DNA from: Crocodylus rhombifer
Lineage: Eukaryota; Chordata; Crocodylia; Crocodylidae
Assembly (NCBI GenBank): GCA_038503035.1
Contig: JAVSML010024570.1
Span: 406,007-470,006 of the forward strand
Reading direction: 5' to 3'
DNA length: 64,000 nucleotides
The notes under the pieces: model-generated
What the model was told of the DNA's origin: nothing
The model's input: only the letters and a program-made list of their open reading frames with translations
Databases searched by the model: none
Shown here: positions 21,950 to 32,612 of the stretch, piece by piece
Position numbering within the stretch: the first letter of the stretch is position 1
How the letters are laid out: the number at the start of each line of letters is the position of its first letter
Program-made: the position numbers and the translations under genes

Positions 21950-22245
21950 AATATACATACATACATATCTGTATTTGTTTGTATACATATGCAAATGCAG
22001 TTACCAGATTTAGGTGTGATTAATTAAAGCACATTAACACACAGATAGACATGACCTGGTACTAACATTAGTGCCGGGTCTGCCCAGCCACTAGGGGTAC
22101 ATGGCAGGGCTGCAGGGACTTGGCACTAACTTTACTGCCAGCTGCACTGACTTTAGTGTCAAGTCCCTGCATGTGTAGACACCTGCCAAAATCGCTTAAT
22201 GAGCATTAAATTTAGTCATGCCTAAATGCACATGTAGACATACCC

Positions 22246-22671
22246 AGAATAAAATAATTCATTCCTGATGTCTTTTAGTGAGTCATAATAGGATTAATTT
22301 GGCCTCTGCAGACTTGAAGATTACATGGTTAATAGTTCTCAAATACAAAACATACCTGTAAATCAGTGTTACATTTAATACCTCTCCAAGGGACTCTCTG
22401 AATTAGCTTCAACTAGACTTTTGAACAAATTGTGCTTTATATTCCCCCCACAGACCTTACTGTTTGGTGCCATGTCCTTTTTTATTGTATCATGTGCTCT
22501 GCCTTTGCAATTCCCTGTCTTGGTGGATAAGAAAATGTTCTTGGTTGTCTGTAAAGCCAAGATAAAACCTTGCCTATATACTTTGAGGGATTTATTTCAG
22601 ACCACTAAGGAAGTCTTCACTAGAAACAATCTTCTCCTTATCAGTGTTAATAAGTAAGGAACTATTTACTT
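22246..22671. other. No gene recognised
   Basis: AT-rich spacer before CR1 copy d. A 78-codon frame (22421-22657) has no recognised motif. Confidence 0.5.
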
Positions 22672-24250
22672 GCAGATGTAGTTAGGGATCTTCTGGAAGG
22701 GCTAGACATTTTTAAATCTGCAGGTCCAGATGCCAACCCAATAGTGTTGAGGGAGCTGGCAGTGGTCACCGTGGAGCCCTTGGCCTGGCTGTATGAGCAT
22801 TCATGGTCATTTGGCCAGGTGCCAGGGGATTGGAAACTGGCTAATGTGGTCCCGATTTTCAAGACAGGGAGGAAGGAGGACCCAAGTAACTATAGGCCTG
22901 TAAGCCTCACCTCAGTGCTCGGGAAGATCTTGGAGAGAATCATCAAGGAGCACATCTGTGGGGGGCCTGCAGGGGAGATCATGCTCAGGGGCAATCAGCA
23001 TGGGTTCATAAAAGGCAGGTCCTGCCTGACAAACCTGATTGCCTTTTATGACCAAGTAACTAAATCCTTCGATGATGGTGTTGCTGTGGACATAGTCTTT
23101 TTAGACTTTAAGAAGGCCTTTGACACTGTCTCTCACCCCATCCTCATCAATAAATTAAGTGACTGTGGCATTGATGCCTGCAGTTGGATGGGTAAATATT
23201 GGCAGATGGGGTGCACCCAGAGAGTAGTGGTAGATGGGTGGTACTCAACCTGGCGAGATGTGAGCAGTGGGGTACTCCAGGGGTCAGTCCTCGGGCCCGC
23301 ACTGTTTAATATCTTCATCAGTGACTTGGACAAGGGGGTGAGAGGCGCGCTGTCCAAGTTTGCTGGTGACAATAAGATGTGGGGCGAGGTGGGCACATTT
23401 GAATGGAGAGAGAGGCTGCAAATAGATTTAGACAGACTACAAAAGTGGGCAGACAAGAATAGGATGTGGTTCAACATAGACAAATGCAGGGTGCTGCACC
23501 TTGGGAGAAGGAATCCACAGCATATGTAGAGGCTGGGGAGTTCCCTCCTTGAAAGTACAGAGGTGGAAAGGGATCTTGGAGTCATTTGTTGACTCCAAGA
23601 TGAACATGAGCTACCAAGGCCAGACCGCAGCCAGCAAAGCCAGCTATAACTTGCCATGCATCCAAAGGTGCATCTCAAGCCAGTCCAGAGAGGTGATGTT
23701 CCCCCTCTATGCGACACTGGTCAGGCCGCAGTTGGAGTACTGCGTCCAGTACTGGGCGCCGCACTTCAAATGGGATGTGGCCAGCCTGGAGAGGGTTCAG
23801 ACGAGGGCCACCCACTTGGTGAGAGGGCAGCAGGACAGGCCCTATGAAGAGAGACTGAGGGACCTGAACCTGTTCAGCCTCGGCAAGAGGAGGCTGAGGG
23901 AGGACCTGGTGGCTCCCTACAAACTCATAAGGGGAGATCAACAGCATATAGGTAGAGCCCTTTTCTCCCCAGCACCACCTGGGGTGACAAGGAACAATGG
24001 TAATAAGCTGACGGAGAATAGGTTTAGGTTAGAGATCAGAAGGCAATATTTTACAGTTACAGTGGCCAAAATCTGGAACCAACTTCCCAGGGAAATGGTC
24101 CTCGCCCCTACCTTGAGCAAATTCAAGAGGAGGCTGGATGATCACCTGTCTGGGGTCTTGTGAACCCAGCATTCATTCCTGCTTGTGGCAGGACATCAGG
24201 CTAGATGATCTGTTCAGGTCTCTCCTGACCCTAGCTACTATGAAACTACA
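22672..24250 (+). mobile_element. CR1 LINE copy d, 5' truncated, complete 3' end
   Basis: Begins at the N-terminal edge of the reverse transcriptase (DVVRDLLEGLDIFKSAGPD-like) and continues to a CR1 3' end, GACCCTAGCTACTATGAAAC at about 24226-24245. The 5' truncation with an intact 3' end is the usual product of incomplete target-primed reverse transcription. I could not identify a target duplication by eye. Confidence 0.93.
22681..24163 (+). pseudogene. CR1 ORF2 reverse transcriptase and C-terminal region, catalytic motif mutated
   Basis: The frame 22744-23529 (261 codons) spans the RT core: the PVSLTSVLGKILERIIKEH block, motif A as FLDFKKAFDTVSH and motif B as GVLQGSVLGPALFN. The catalytic motif reads FAGD instead of FADD (about 23358-23369), so the first catalytic aspartate is lost. 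A stop and a frame change near 23527 pass the sequence to 23501-24163, which covers the rest through CVQYWAPHF and QRRLDDHLSG-like text (here KRRLDDHLSG). The protein would be inactive even if the frame were intact. Confidence 0.9.
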
Positions 24251-25382
24251 TGTGCATAGGAAGAGAGAATACTGCCCCCATAATTTGTTTTTCATTTTCT
24301 TGTTGACTCACTTTTCTCTACTGTAAAATGCTCCAGAATGTTTGCAATTGTGACTTCTATAACATAAATGACTGACTCATGACAACACATCTATTCAGTG
24401 TCATAGGGAGCAAACACAACGGCACACAAGTGGAAATGGTGTGCACATCATTTGCCAAGCAAAAGTGATGTATCTGGGCAGACCAAAGGATCAACTGATG
24501 CACAGATCCTTCCTTACCCCTGCCCTGCACACTAGAGATATATAAGCCAGGCAACTTCTGTACCAGAAGAGTATCTGACAGGCACCTCTTGTTAGCTGCC
24601 CAGTGAGCAGGGACTGGGCAGGATTCCTGCTACACATCCTCCCATTGCCTGGCCTATCAGGCTGTGAGCTTGATTAATAAATGGAAGGAAACAGGTTTTT
24701 ATTTAACTACATCTTTAAAGATGCAGCTTGTTTCATTTGAAAATTAACAAATGATAACAAGTGAATGGATTAACTCTGGTTAACCTAAGGACATCTTACT
24801 TCTAATTGGAAGAGTGAATTTGACCGAAGGAGCAGCTGACAAGGCAACCATAAGAGGTCACCTGCTGTGAGCCAAGAAACTGACTGAATACCAAGATAAA
24901 TGACATGGGTCTTTTGGGAGTGGTTCAGGTAAGCAGGGATGAGACAGGATTAGATTCCCATTTGGGGATGGAGAAAGCAGTAATTCTAGTAACACTGGTG
25001 TGAAATACTACACACTACTCTCATGAAAACTAGGGACTACACACTCATTAAAATATTAGTCAATCTCCTTGTGCAATAAGGCTCTTGAGAAATGCAGTGG
25101 CACATTCTGAAGATTAAACAGAATCTCCAGGCCAACATAGGGGTTCAGGACTCCTACCTGAAACATTATGCCAAACACCAAAAACAATTTTCTTTCTTTA
25201 ACTTTTCTTGAGGGTATGGGCATACAAACAATTTAATGCAGCATAATGGGGGTGGGCTTTTTTCAGATGGCAGCCTCTCTGTATTGACTGATTGTATGTA
25301 CAATCTTACGCATGCTAAGTGGGTGAGAACCTATTAGGACTCTGGTCTCACATTTCTGGGCCAACTGCTTGAACCACTAGGG
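24251..25382. other. No gene recognised
   Basis: AT-rich sequence without recognisable coding or repeat ends. Confidence 0.55.
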
Positions 25383-26303
25383 CAGTGGTCACCAACCTGG
25401 GGATCCTGATCAACAGGTAGATCTCGGAGCCTCTTTGGATTGCTCATGGCCTGGAGGGACAGCTGGGCATGTATGCATGAGCACATCCACTACCCCCAGC
25501 CCCTGCAGGTCAATTTGTCAGGGAGGGAAGGTGCAGGGGTCAGATCAAGGCCCCCGCAATGAGTGACTGACCATGCAGTGCAGCCAGGAGCAGGGGAAGG
25601 TAAGTAGGGCCCCAGCCCAGTTGCGTGGTGGGAGGACTGGAGTCTGGAGGGCTCCTCCGGGGGGGCTTTGTGGGGGGGTCCCTCTCCATCTCTGTGGGGG
25701 CAGAGGTGGCAGAGGCAGCTGCTACTATGCCTCAAATCCCGCTGCAGCTGGGCATATGTGGGCATGGCTCGGCTCAGCAGTGGGGTCTCACATGGGGGTG
25801 GCCCCAGCCATCTGGGTCTGGGAAGATCTGGTCATCCAGGGGTGTGTGTGGGGGTGGGGGTCTCATTGCTGGGTGCAGCCTGGTAGAGGCCCCAGGAGCT
25901 TGTGCCCCCCGCACTTGCGCTCAGGGCTCAGCAGGCAGTTCACAGCAGCAGCTGCTTCAACCTGAGCACAGGTGGAGGCGGCACGGGTCTGCCAGGCTGT
26001 ATCCAGGGGCGGGAGTGCCCCCGTCCTCCACGGCCCTGGATGACCAGATCTTCCCAGACCTGGCCCAGCCAGGGCCCGACCCCACTTCTGTGCTGCCACT
26101 GTGCGGAGCCATGCCTGCCCAGCAGCCAGAGGAACGTGGTATTGGGCCCCGGCCCAGCCAGGTCTGGGACTCTCCATGGCATAGGGGCATGTGGGGGGAG
26201 CTTGCACTGCTGGGCGCAGACCAGTGGAGGACCCAGGGGCCTGTTTCCCTCCCACCTGTACTCAGGACGAGGCAGCTGCTGCTGCCTGCCCACTGCATCC
26301 AGA
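25383..26303. mobile_element. hAT-like left end followed by a GC-rich repeat island
   Basis: CAGTGGTCACCAACCTGGGG at 25383 followed by ATCCTGATCAACAGGTAGAT resembles the terminus of vertebrate hAT MITEs. The GC-rich core (about 25490-26303) follows. No matching right end or 8-bp duplication was found, so the right boundary is set where base composition returns to AT-rich. Long frames on both strands appear to be composition artefacts. Confidence 0.42.
25740..26303. repeat. Three ~190-base units in alternating orientation
   Basis: GGTCTGGGAAGATCTGGTCA at 25815 and its exact inverse ending at about 26062 form the inner ends of a plus unit (25740-25930) and a minus unit (25930-26135). A third, plus unit follows at 26140-26303 with GGTCTGGGACTCTCC, then CTGGGCGCAGACCAG and GTACTCAGG. 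Shared landmarks in all three are TGGGTGCAGCC-like, GGCCCCAGG-like and CTCAGG followed by a GGCAG...CAGCTGCTG block. Confidence 0.75.
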
Positions 26304-26360
26304 GGCAACATACATACTTGTAGTGAAATTCTGAAATTAGGAAGGCATAATCAAAGGTAT
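26304..26360 (+). repeat. 57-base direct repeat, copy 1
   Basis: GGCAACATACATACTTGTAG followed by TGAAATTCTGAAATTAGGAAG. A second copy lies at 27219-27276, 915 bases downstream. Origin unknown; it abuts the GC-rich island. Confidence 0.85.
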
Positions 26361-27218
26361 GAAGTGCATAATTATGGGTACACCAGAAGCCCTTCTTCCC
26401 TCTGATCCCAGAGACATTATGAAAGATCTGGTTGTGGAGATATAACTCTTTGCCATCTAGTGGCTTGAAACCTAGACTGACCATGTTACTCTTCAGTGGA
26501 TTCTGGTCTGAGTTAATGAAGAAACATTATCAGTACAGGTTAAGTAACTCATCCTGACCTTTTATTCAACTTTCACTTTATGTGCCCAAATGGCACTTAC
26601 CCTCAGGTCCATTATCTTTCAGAGAAAGAGAAAACTAAGTTGTCTACATGGCACAACAGATTACCCTGCACAGATAACTCATCACGCACGATAAAATAAT
26701 TTGTTGCTCAGCAGAGCTAACTAGAACTGGTGGTGCTTCTATTATCTTGAATATCTTTACACAGCACTGCACAGTGCTTTCTAGATATACTCCAAGAACA
26801 TGGCAACTTAATTACATTTTGTTTCACTGAAATGAATTTTAACTTCATTGTTCTACCCATATCCCAAATTAAGAAAATACATGTTTTACCCATAAATTCC
26901 CTCTGCAGTTCTAACTGGAAGCAATATTTTTTTTACTCCCTCTTCTGGTCTGTTATACAGGTGCTATTGTGTACTGTAAACAGCTGTCCACTCCCATCTG
27001 CTACCTGGAGGGATTTCTCTGTATATGTAGTTTCATGTTATAAAACTTTTTGTTTGTAATCCTTGGGGATGAAATACACTGCATACATTTATTTCTTAGG
27101 CTTGATGCAAAAGGATCATTTTATTTAAAAGTTGTGTTTCTAACTACTTGGTTTCTAAACTGTTTCTTCAAGAGTATATAAAAACTGTAATTCTTGAATA
27201 AAGATACTTCAGAACATT
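26361..27218. other. No gene recognised
   Basis: AT-rich sequence between the two 57-base direct repeats. If the pair is a duplication product, this may be the duplicated or inserted interval. No coding region seen. Confidence 0.5.
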
Positions 27219-27276
27219 GGCAACATACATACTTGTAGCGAAATTCTGACATTAGAAAGGCATTAGACAAAAGGAT
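27219..27276 (+). repeat. 57-base direct repeat, copy 2
   Basis: GGCAACATACATACTTGTAG followed by CGAAATTCTGACATTAGAAAG. It differs from copy 1 by a few substitutions and a 1-base indel, so the duplication is not recent. Confidence 0.85.
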
Positions 27277-27386
27277 ATTATAAGTCTCTCTGTGATTAGC
27301 TTATATGATTGTTTGACAGTTAACTATAAAAACAGAAACAGAAGGTGTGAAATCCAACTGTCTCCTAGCAATCAAAAGTACTAACT

Positions 27387-27642
27387 GGGCATGTCTACAT
27401 GTTCACTAATCTGCTGTAGTTACTGTGCATTAAGTTTAGTACTTGGATAATCAAGTACTAAATCAATGCACAGTAACTTACACTACTGCGCAGTAACACC
27501 AGCGCATGGGTTTTTAGTGACACTTACTGCTCAGTAGCTTAATACTACTGTGTAGTATCATGTTAACATGGTTTTTGCCTGGCATGCTACTACACAGTGT
27601 TATTAGGCTACTGTGCAGTTAGTGTCTTGTATAGATGCACCC
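27387..27642 (+). mobile_element. MITE M1, copy 1
   Basis: Left end GGGCATGTCTACATG, right end TAGATGCACCC, 256 bp. Flanking triplets are ACT and ATT. Just inside the left end is a hairpin: GTTACTGTGCATTAAGTTTA and AGTACTTG face CAAGTACTAAAT and CAATGCACAGTAAC (27419-27477). The right half has several CTACTGYRCAGTAG-like palindromes. The same layout occurs at 48518 and 62208. I infer a PIF/Harbinger-type MITE; crocodilians are known to carry abundant MITEs of this kind, but I cannot confirm the family name here. Confidence 0.62.
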
Positions 27643-28077
27643 ATTGTGTAGGATCATCTACCTGATTTTAGTAGGTGATTCCTGATCAGTGCTCCAGAGG
27701 AAAGAAAATTAAAGTTTATATAAAGGTGATACTGGACCAAATTCAGTCCTGACTTCAAATTTGGTGATCAACTGAACCATATTACACATTTGTAAGCATC
27801 ACCAGGGTTTATCAGCCAATAATATCCACATAGGCAAGTCATTGGTAACCAAATGATTTGCCATTTTTTCCATCCCTGCAAGGTGAACTCTGCTAAGGTA
27901 GGGGAACTTCCAAATGCTGATTTCTCTCTATAGAAAAACATTTATCTTTACTATATAACCACCACATAGGCTTCAAAATATGTTAATTTTCCAAGACCTG
28001 TGCAAGTACCATCTATTCTGAGTACAGACTTGGAAGACAAGACTACAGAACCCTGATTTGAATTTGTGTCTAACCTT
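27643..28077. other. No gene recognised
   Basis: AT-rich spacer with no recognised feature. Confidence 0.5.
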
Positions 28078-28680
28078 GGGTTAAACAGCTAAGCCCAATG
28101 TTAACTGGTTATAGGTTACCAGTTATCATTTAGTGTGGGGCAAAGTGCAGTCCAGCAGAAAAGGCAGGGGAAGGGAAGCCATGCGGTGCCCCAGCAGGAA
28201 CTGGAAGGCAGCAGGGCAAGAGGGAGGAGAAGTGGGGACTGGGAAGGGCAAGGGGGGATTAGTATCCATAACTAGTCTGTTCCCTCTCTCCCAGCACACC
28301 AGTGGCTTTAGTGAGCTAGGGAAAGCCCCTTGCTGGCTGCTGCCATCCATGGCTTCCCATGGGTTGTATCATTTGGTGGGGCTTGCTGCCACCTTCTTCC
28401 ACCCTGCCCCCACATCAAAAGCCCCAGGGAGTAGCTCCCAGCAGCAGCTGTGTCCGAACGGATCTGTGCACAGGCCCCAGCTCCCCACCCTGAGGCAGGG
28501 GGCTGCGGCCCTTCCCCCACATTAGAATAGGGAGGGGCAGGTCCCAGCCCAGGGCTCCACCCCCCCCGCCAGGACTTTGTATATGTTATTGGTTAATGAT
28601 TTAACCAGATTAATTAGAGGAGGTTAAACGGATAATTTTTAAAATTATATTTATATCCCTAATCTACCCCCACAAGTAAA
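28078..28680. mobile_element. Possible TIR element with GC-rich middle
   Basis: GTTAACTGGTTATAGGTTAC near 28100 and TTGGTTAATGATTTAACCAG with GAGGTTAAACGG near 28590-28632 look like inverse, decayed subterminal blocks around a GC-rich core (28140-28570). Exact ends and duplication were not found. Confidence 0.32.
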
Positions 28681-28969
28681 TATGATGTAATCTGGGGAAC
28701 CTACCAGGGTAGAGCTCTGGGTAGGGTAAGCTTAAGCTACCAGGGTAACTTTAGTAATTCAGCACTGGTCAAAGGCAGCTGGCCCACAGTGTTCCAACTC
28801 CACAAAGAGTTACTAAACAGGGAAGGCATCCCACTGGAATGAATAAGCAAGTTATACCCAGATTTGGCCTCGTTTTCTCTTGGATTAATTACTTTTTAAA
28901 TGCTTTCTTTTATGTTGGTCAATGTTATTACCTTTAGTAAAATTTGATAGTTTGGAAAAAAGAAATTTT

Positions 28970-28995
28970 ATATATATATGAATTCATATATATAT
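28970..28995. repeat. Perfect 26-base AT palindrome centred on GAATTC
   Basis: ATATATATAT, then GAATTC, then the inverse. It would form a cruciform or hairpin; such sites are often unstable and vary between individuals. Confidence 0.96.
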
Positions 28996-29199
28996 GAATG
29001 ACAGGGAAGATTCTTTAAATGTTTGAATCACACTTTTACTAAAGGACCTACTTCCTCTTATTTAAACCCCTATTTTTCACAAGGTTGACTTAGTTAAAAA
29101 AACATACCAGTGTATTCCTTTGGAACAGAGTTTCAAGAGGAAGGCTGGAGAACTCATAGGATAATGCCCGACCTATAGTTGTTCTGGGAAATCAGAAAT

Positions 29200-29852
29200 A
29201 TGCCCATGGGCAAAAACAGTAGGACGTAGAGCTCCAGCCTGCAGTGGACAGCCCTCCTCGGCACTGAGCACAAATCTGGGGGGCACATGTCCTCCATGCC
29301 TCCTGCAGCATAGGGAGCTATGCCCCTCCCATGGATGAGCTGCCTGTGGCTCTGTTGCATGAGCCACCCTGGCCCTGGGGTCCCATTCACCCCAGCGCCT
29401 GTCCCTTCCCCACTCCATCCCTCACTGTGGGAGCCTCAATCTGCCCCCCTCCTCCTTTCCTCCCCCATGCTCCTTCCCTCCACAGACTTACCTGCAGAGC
29501 ACTGTTTGTGTGCTGTATCTGTGTGTGTGCGCGCCTGTCTGCCCCTCACTCCCAAGTCACAGCCCCCCCCAGCCCTGCTGCTACTCCTCTTTCTGGACCC
29601 ACAGTACCCCACATCTTGTCAGGGCATGCGGGGATCCCCCCTCCCTGCGCTCCAAGCCCCCCCACACACCCGCACCCCCCCATACCTTCAGAAATCCCCC
29701 CCCACACACCACCAACCATACAAAGTACCATAATCTTTGTGTGTATGCATAGTTTTGAGTTTTTAGCTGTGCAATTAAAATCATGGTTGTTACTATTTTT
29801 TTTAATCACAACTAATCACGATCAAATTTTCAAATTGTTTGACAGCCCTACT
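29200..29852 (+). mobile_element. Possible DNA transposon remnant, right end at 29852
   Basis: A GC- and C-rich core (29220-29720) ends in AT-rich text: CAATTAAAATCATGGTTGTT, AATCACAACTAATCACGATC and GTTTGACAGCCCTA. This ending resembles a dispersed vertebrate element that terminates in GACAGCCCTA. The left end is not recognised and the family is unnamed here. Confidence 0.38.
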
Positions 29853-30351
29853 AAAAATGCTTAAACTCCATACAGTTTCTATTGGAACTGTTCATGAAGT
29901 AAGGTATGCTTCATGGTGAAAAAAAGACAGTGCTACTTCAGATACAATAGAAATCACACTGCATTTTTTGTCCCTCTATCTAGCTTATGGGTTTATGTAC
30001 CTTTTTTTTAAACCATTGTTCTGAAGTGAATAATCCTTTCTATAAGAATGGTATCTTACTGCTGCTCAGGGCCACTGGAGATATAGCTATGTTACTTATT
30101 TGCTGTTCCTTGTGAGAATTTGTTTTTAAATTTAAAACATGAACACTGAGGAACCATACCTCTCTTTTTCAGCGAGGCAGATTTAACTAGCTACTTCATG
30201 TCGCATTATTTGACTTATGTCAAGATGAACTTTACTATTTCACAAAACTCCTCTGCTGGATCTGTACATTTTTAAGCACAGCTGATATAGCCAGTGTCCC
30301 AACCAACACCTTTCACAGCAATTCTAATATTGACTGAAACAGCCAGGTTTG
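29853..30351. other. No gene recognised
   Basis: AT-rich spacer before family X copy 3. Confidence 0.5.
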
Positions 30352-31344
30352 GGCTAAGTACAGACAGTTGAAATGCCCAAGGAGGAATCAACCCAATCAC
30401 TGCAGGTTTCTCTAAGCTGCATAGACTGGACTGACAACAAATGGAACGCATGTTCACTGTCCAGCCGGGGAAGGCAGGCAGATGCCCAGGCTGTGAGGAG
30501 CCATGCACTGCAGTGGTTCCTACCACCCCCACCCCCCAGCCAACCATGCCCCCTGTGAGTCTCTGCCTCCGACACATGGTGGGAGTGGGGAAAGAGCCCC
30601 TCACCCTCGTCACAACCCCTCTGAGCTTGGGTCTGCCCAGATCAGGGGAGCCCTGTGCCATGGTGGGCCTTCCCCACCCTGGCAGGGGGTGGAGTTGAGC
30701 AGCTGGCCTGGTCTCCCATGGCGCAGGGCTCCCTACAGCTGGGCAAACCCCACCCAGGGGACTGGGACTGGGATGGAGGGCTCCTTTCCCCCTTGCAGGT
30801 CAGAGGAAGAGACTTGCAGACAGCACAGCTGAGCAGCTAGGCTGGGGCAAGGGAAACTCAGTTGGCAGACCCAAGCTTGAGGGACCCAGAGCTGGGGCAG
30901 GTTGGGTTCTGTTCTCCTGCCCAACTTCCCGCTGCCTTGCTGGGCTGACAGGTGCAGGCAGGACATAAGATGGGGAGCAGAGGCTATGCTTCCTCAGCTC
31001 TGTGATGGGGGCAGGACTAGCCCACCTCTGCTGGAGCAAGGGAGCACTGATAAAGGCCAGCCTGCCAGCCCTGTGAGGTGGGAGTTAGCTGGATGCTGCA
31101 AACCATCCTGGAATGCCAGGAGACTGTGACCTAAGTTGAATCAGGAGTGGACCTAGAACAGAAGTTTGATAGACCGGTCTAACTTAAACTGGTTAAATCT
31201 GATATTACATCCATCCAGATCTATCTTAAACCAGGCTCTGCCACTTTGAAATTGGTCTATATAAACTGAACTTCAATTCTGTTACAGGTTTAGATCAATT
31301 GCCAATCACTTATACTGGTTTATGTGTAATTTCCGTCCCTAGCC
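30352..31344 (+). mobile_element. Family X TIR transposon, copy 3, 993 bp, with 3-bp duplication
   Basis: Left end GGCTAAGTACAGACAGTTGA, right end (inverted) GGCTAGGGACGGAAATTACA, flanked by TTG on both sides (30349-30351 and 31345-31347). Left-zone blocks (ATCAACCCAATCACTGCAGG, AAGCTGCATAGACTGG) and right-zone blocks (AAACTGGTTAAATCTGATAT, TTATACTGGTTTATGTGTAA) match copies 1 and 2. The GC-rich middle (about 30440-31140) has no long frame common to the other copies. The exact duplication makes this the best-delimited member. Confidence 0.8.
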
Positions 31345-31846
31345 TTGGTGCTCATTTTGGAGTCCTTTTCTGCATTAATTTTTTAGATTTTTCCATTTAT
31401 TAACCTCAAGATATTTTTTGTGGATGGATCACATTAGTTGCAACTACAGGTGTGCTTAAGTCATGGAAACTGGAGTGTGAGCCCCTGAACCCAAACTTCT
31501 TCAAACCATGCTTTTGGATTTGAAATTCCAGTTAAATACGTTAGCAGAATAGATCTTACTTGTGAAATTCCAGTCCCAAACTGGATCTGGATCCAATCTT
31601 CTCTGAAATCCAGGAGAGGAAGATGTTTCAGTTTGGACTCATCTCTAGTTAAAAACAAACAAAAAATCAGAAGGTAGCCAGTAACCCATTTCATCTGAGA
31701 TACTGAACAAGATGACAAAACACAGTTATTTTAGGAATACAATAGTCAGTCTGTAAAATTAATTTTTTAAAATCCTGTAAAAATTTTATACATTAATGTT
31801 TTGAATTATACTTAATAGGCTAAATCAGTAGATAAATATGTGTTTA
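31345..31846. other. No gene recognised
   Basis: AT-rich spacer with no recognised feature. Confidence 0.5.
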
Positions 31847-31920
31847 AAAATAACTCAACTTACAACATTCTGAGTTACAACATTTCGCATTAACCTTTAT
31901 AAATTGACACCCTGTTTCAA

Positions 31921-32369
31921 GGTCCAGAGGAGGGCCACTCGCATGATCAGGGGTCAGCAGGGCAGGCCCTACAAGGAGAGGCTACAGGACCTGAACCTGT
32001 TCAGCTTCCACAAGAGAAGGCTGAGGGGGGATCTCGTGGCTGCCTATAAACTAACCAAGGGAGACCAGCAGGGAATGGGAGAGACCCTGTTCCCCCGAGC
32101 ACTACCAGGAGTAACTTTGAATAACAGCCATAAGTTGAATGAGAGTAGGTTCAGGAAGCACTACTTCACAGTCAGGGTGGCTAGGATCTGAAACCAACTT
32201 CCAAGAGAGGTGGTGCTTGCTTCTACCCTGGTGGGCTTCAAAAGAAGGCTAGACAATCACCTAGCCAGGGTCGTTTGACCCCAGCATCCTTTCCTGCCCA
32301 TGGCAGGGGGGTCAGACATGATGACCTGCTCAGGTCCCTTCCGACCCTGCTAACTATGAAACTATGAAA
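31921..32369 (+). mobile_element. CR1 LINE copy e, 3' fragment
   Basis: Starts at the VQRRATRMIRGQQGRPY block and runs to a CR1 tail, CTATGAAACTATGAAAG at about 32355-32370. One frame (31904-32191) stays open through the GDLVAAYKLTKGDQQ and RNNSHKL-like region (here LNNSHKL). A stop follows in the W-NQLP region (AGGATCTGA). Only the 3' end was copied, a common outcome of early termination of reverse transcription. It interrupts a mariner-like element and is therefore younger than it. Confidence 0.92.
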
Positions 32370-32499
32370 GTTTCAGACATCAGTTCTGACTCTACAGCAC
32401 TTGATCTAATGCCACGCCACACCAGCAAACAAGTTTGCTACGTCACCCATCTCCCTAGAGAACATCTGCCCAAACTTCCTTCTTTAAGAAAGTAGACTA

Positions 32500-32612
32500 G
32501 ACTCCAGAAAAACCTGCAGCCAAGACTCCTGATAAGACTCCAGCCAAGAACCCTTCAAAAGTCCAACCAAGAGCTCTTCAAAAAGTCCAGCGAAGTCACC
32601 TCAAAGAAGTCC
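32500..32612 (+). repeat. Degenerate ~24-base tandem repeat
   Basis: About five units of the type GACTCCAGCCAAGAACCCTT followed by CAAAA, with progressive drift. It lies in the mariner-like element right of the CR1 insertion. Confidence 0.6.

Larger units (their letters stand above)
20971..22172. repeat. Large imperfect inverted repeat, ~170-base arms, ~860-base spacer
   Basis: The left arm (20971-21143) and the right arm (22003-22172, reversed) share GGACTTG, then GGCAGTAAAATTAGTTCCAA, TCCCTGCAGCCCTGTCATG, GGGCAGACCC, GTTAGTACCAGGTCA and TAATCACACCTAAAT. Each arm combines an outer module with palindromic GCACTAAAGTTAGTGC-like text and the start of a MITE (M2). The spacer holds the rest of the left MITE and a possible nested element. 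It could be two MITE insertions in opposite orientation or one palindromic element split by later insertions. Confidence 0.78.

Noticed and set aside
25573..26484. Long frames (up to 232 codons) on both strands
   Set aside because: Located in alternating inverted repeats; the same DNA codes in opposite directions in different units, so coding conservation is not possible.
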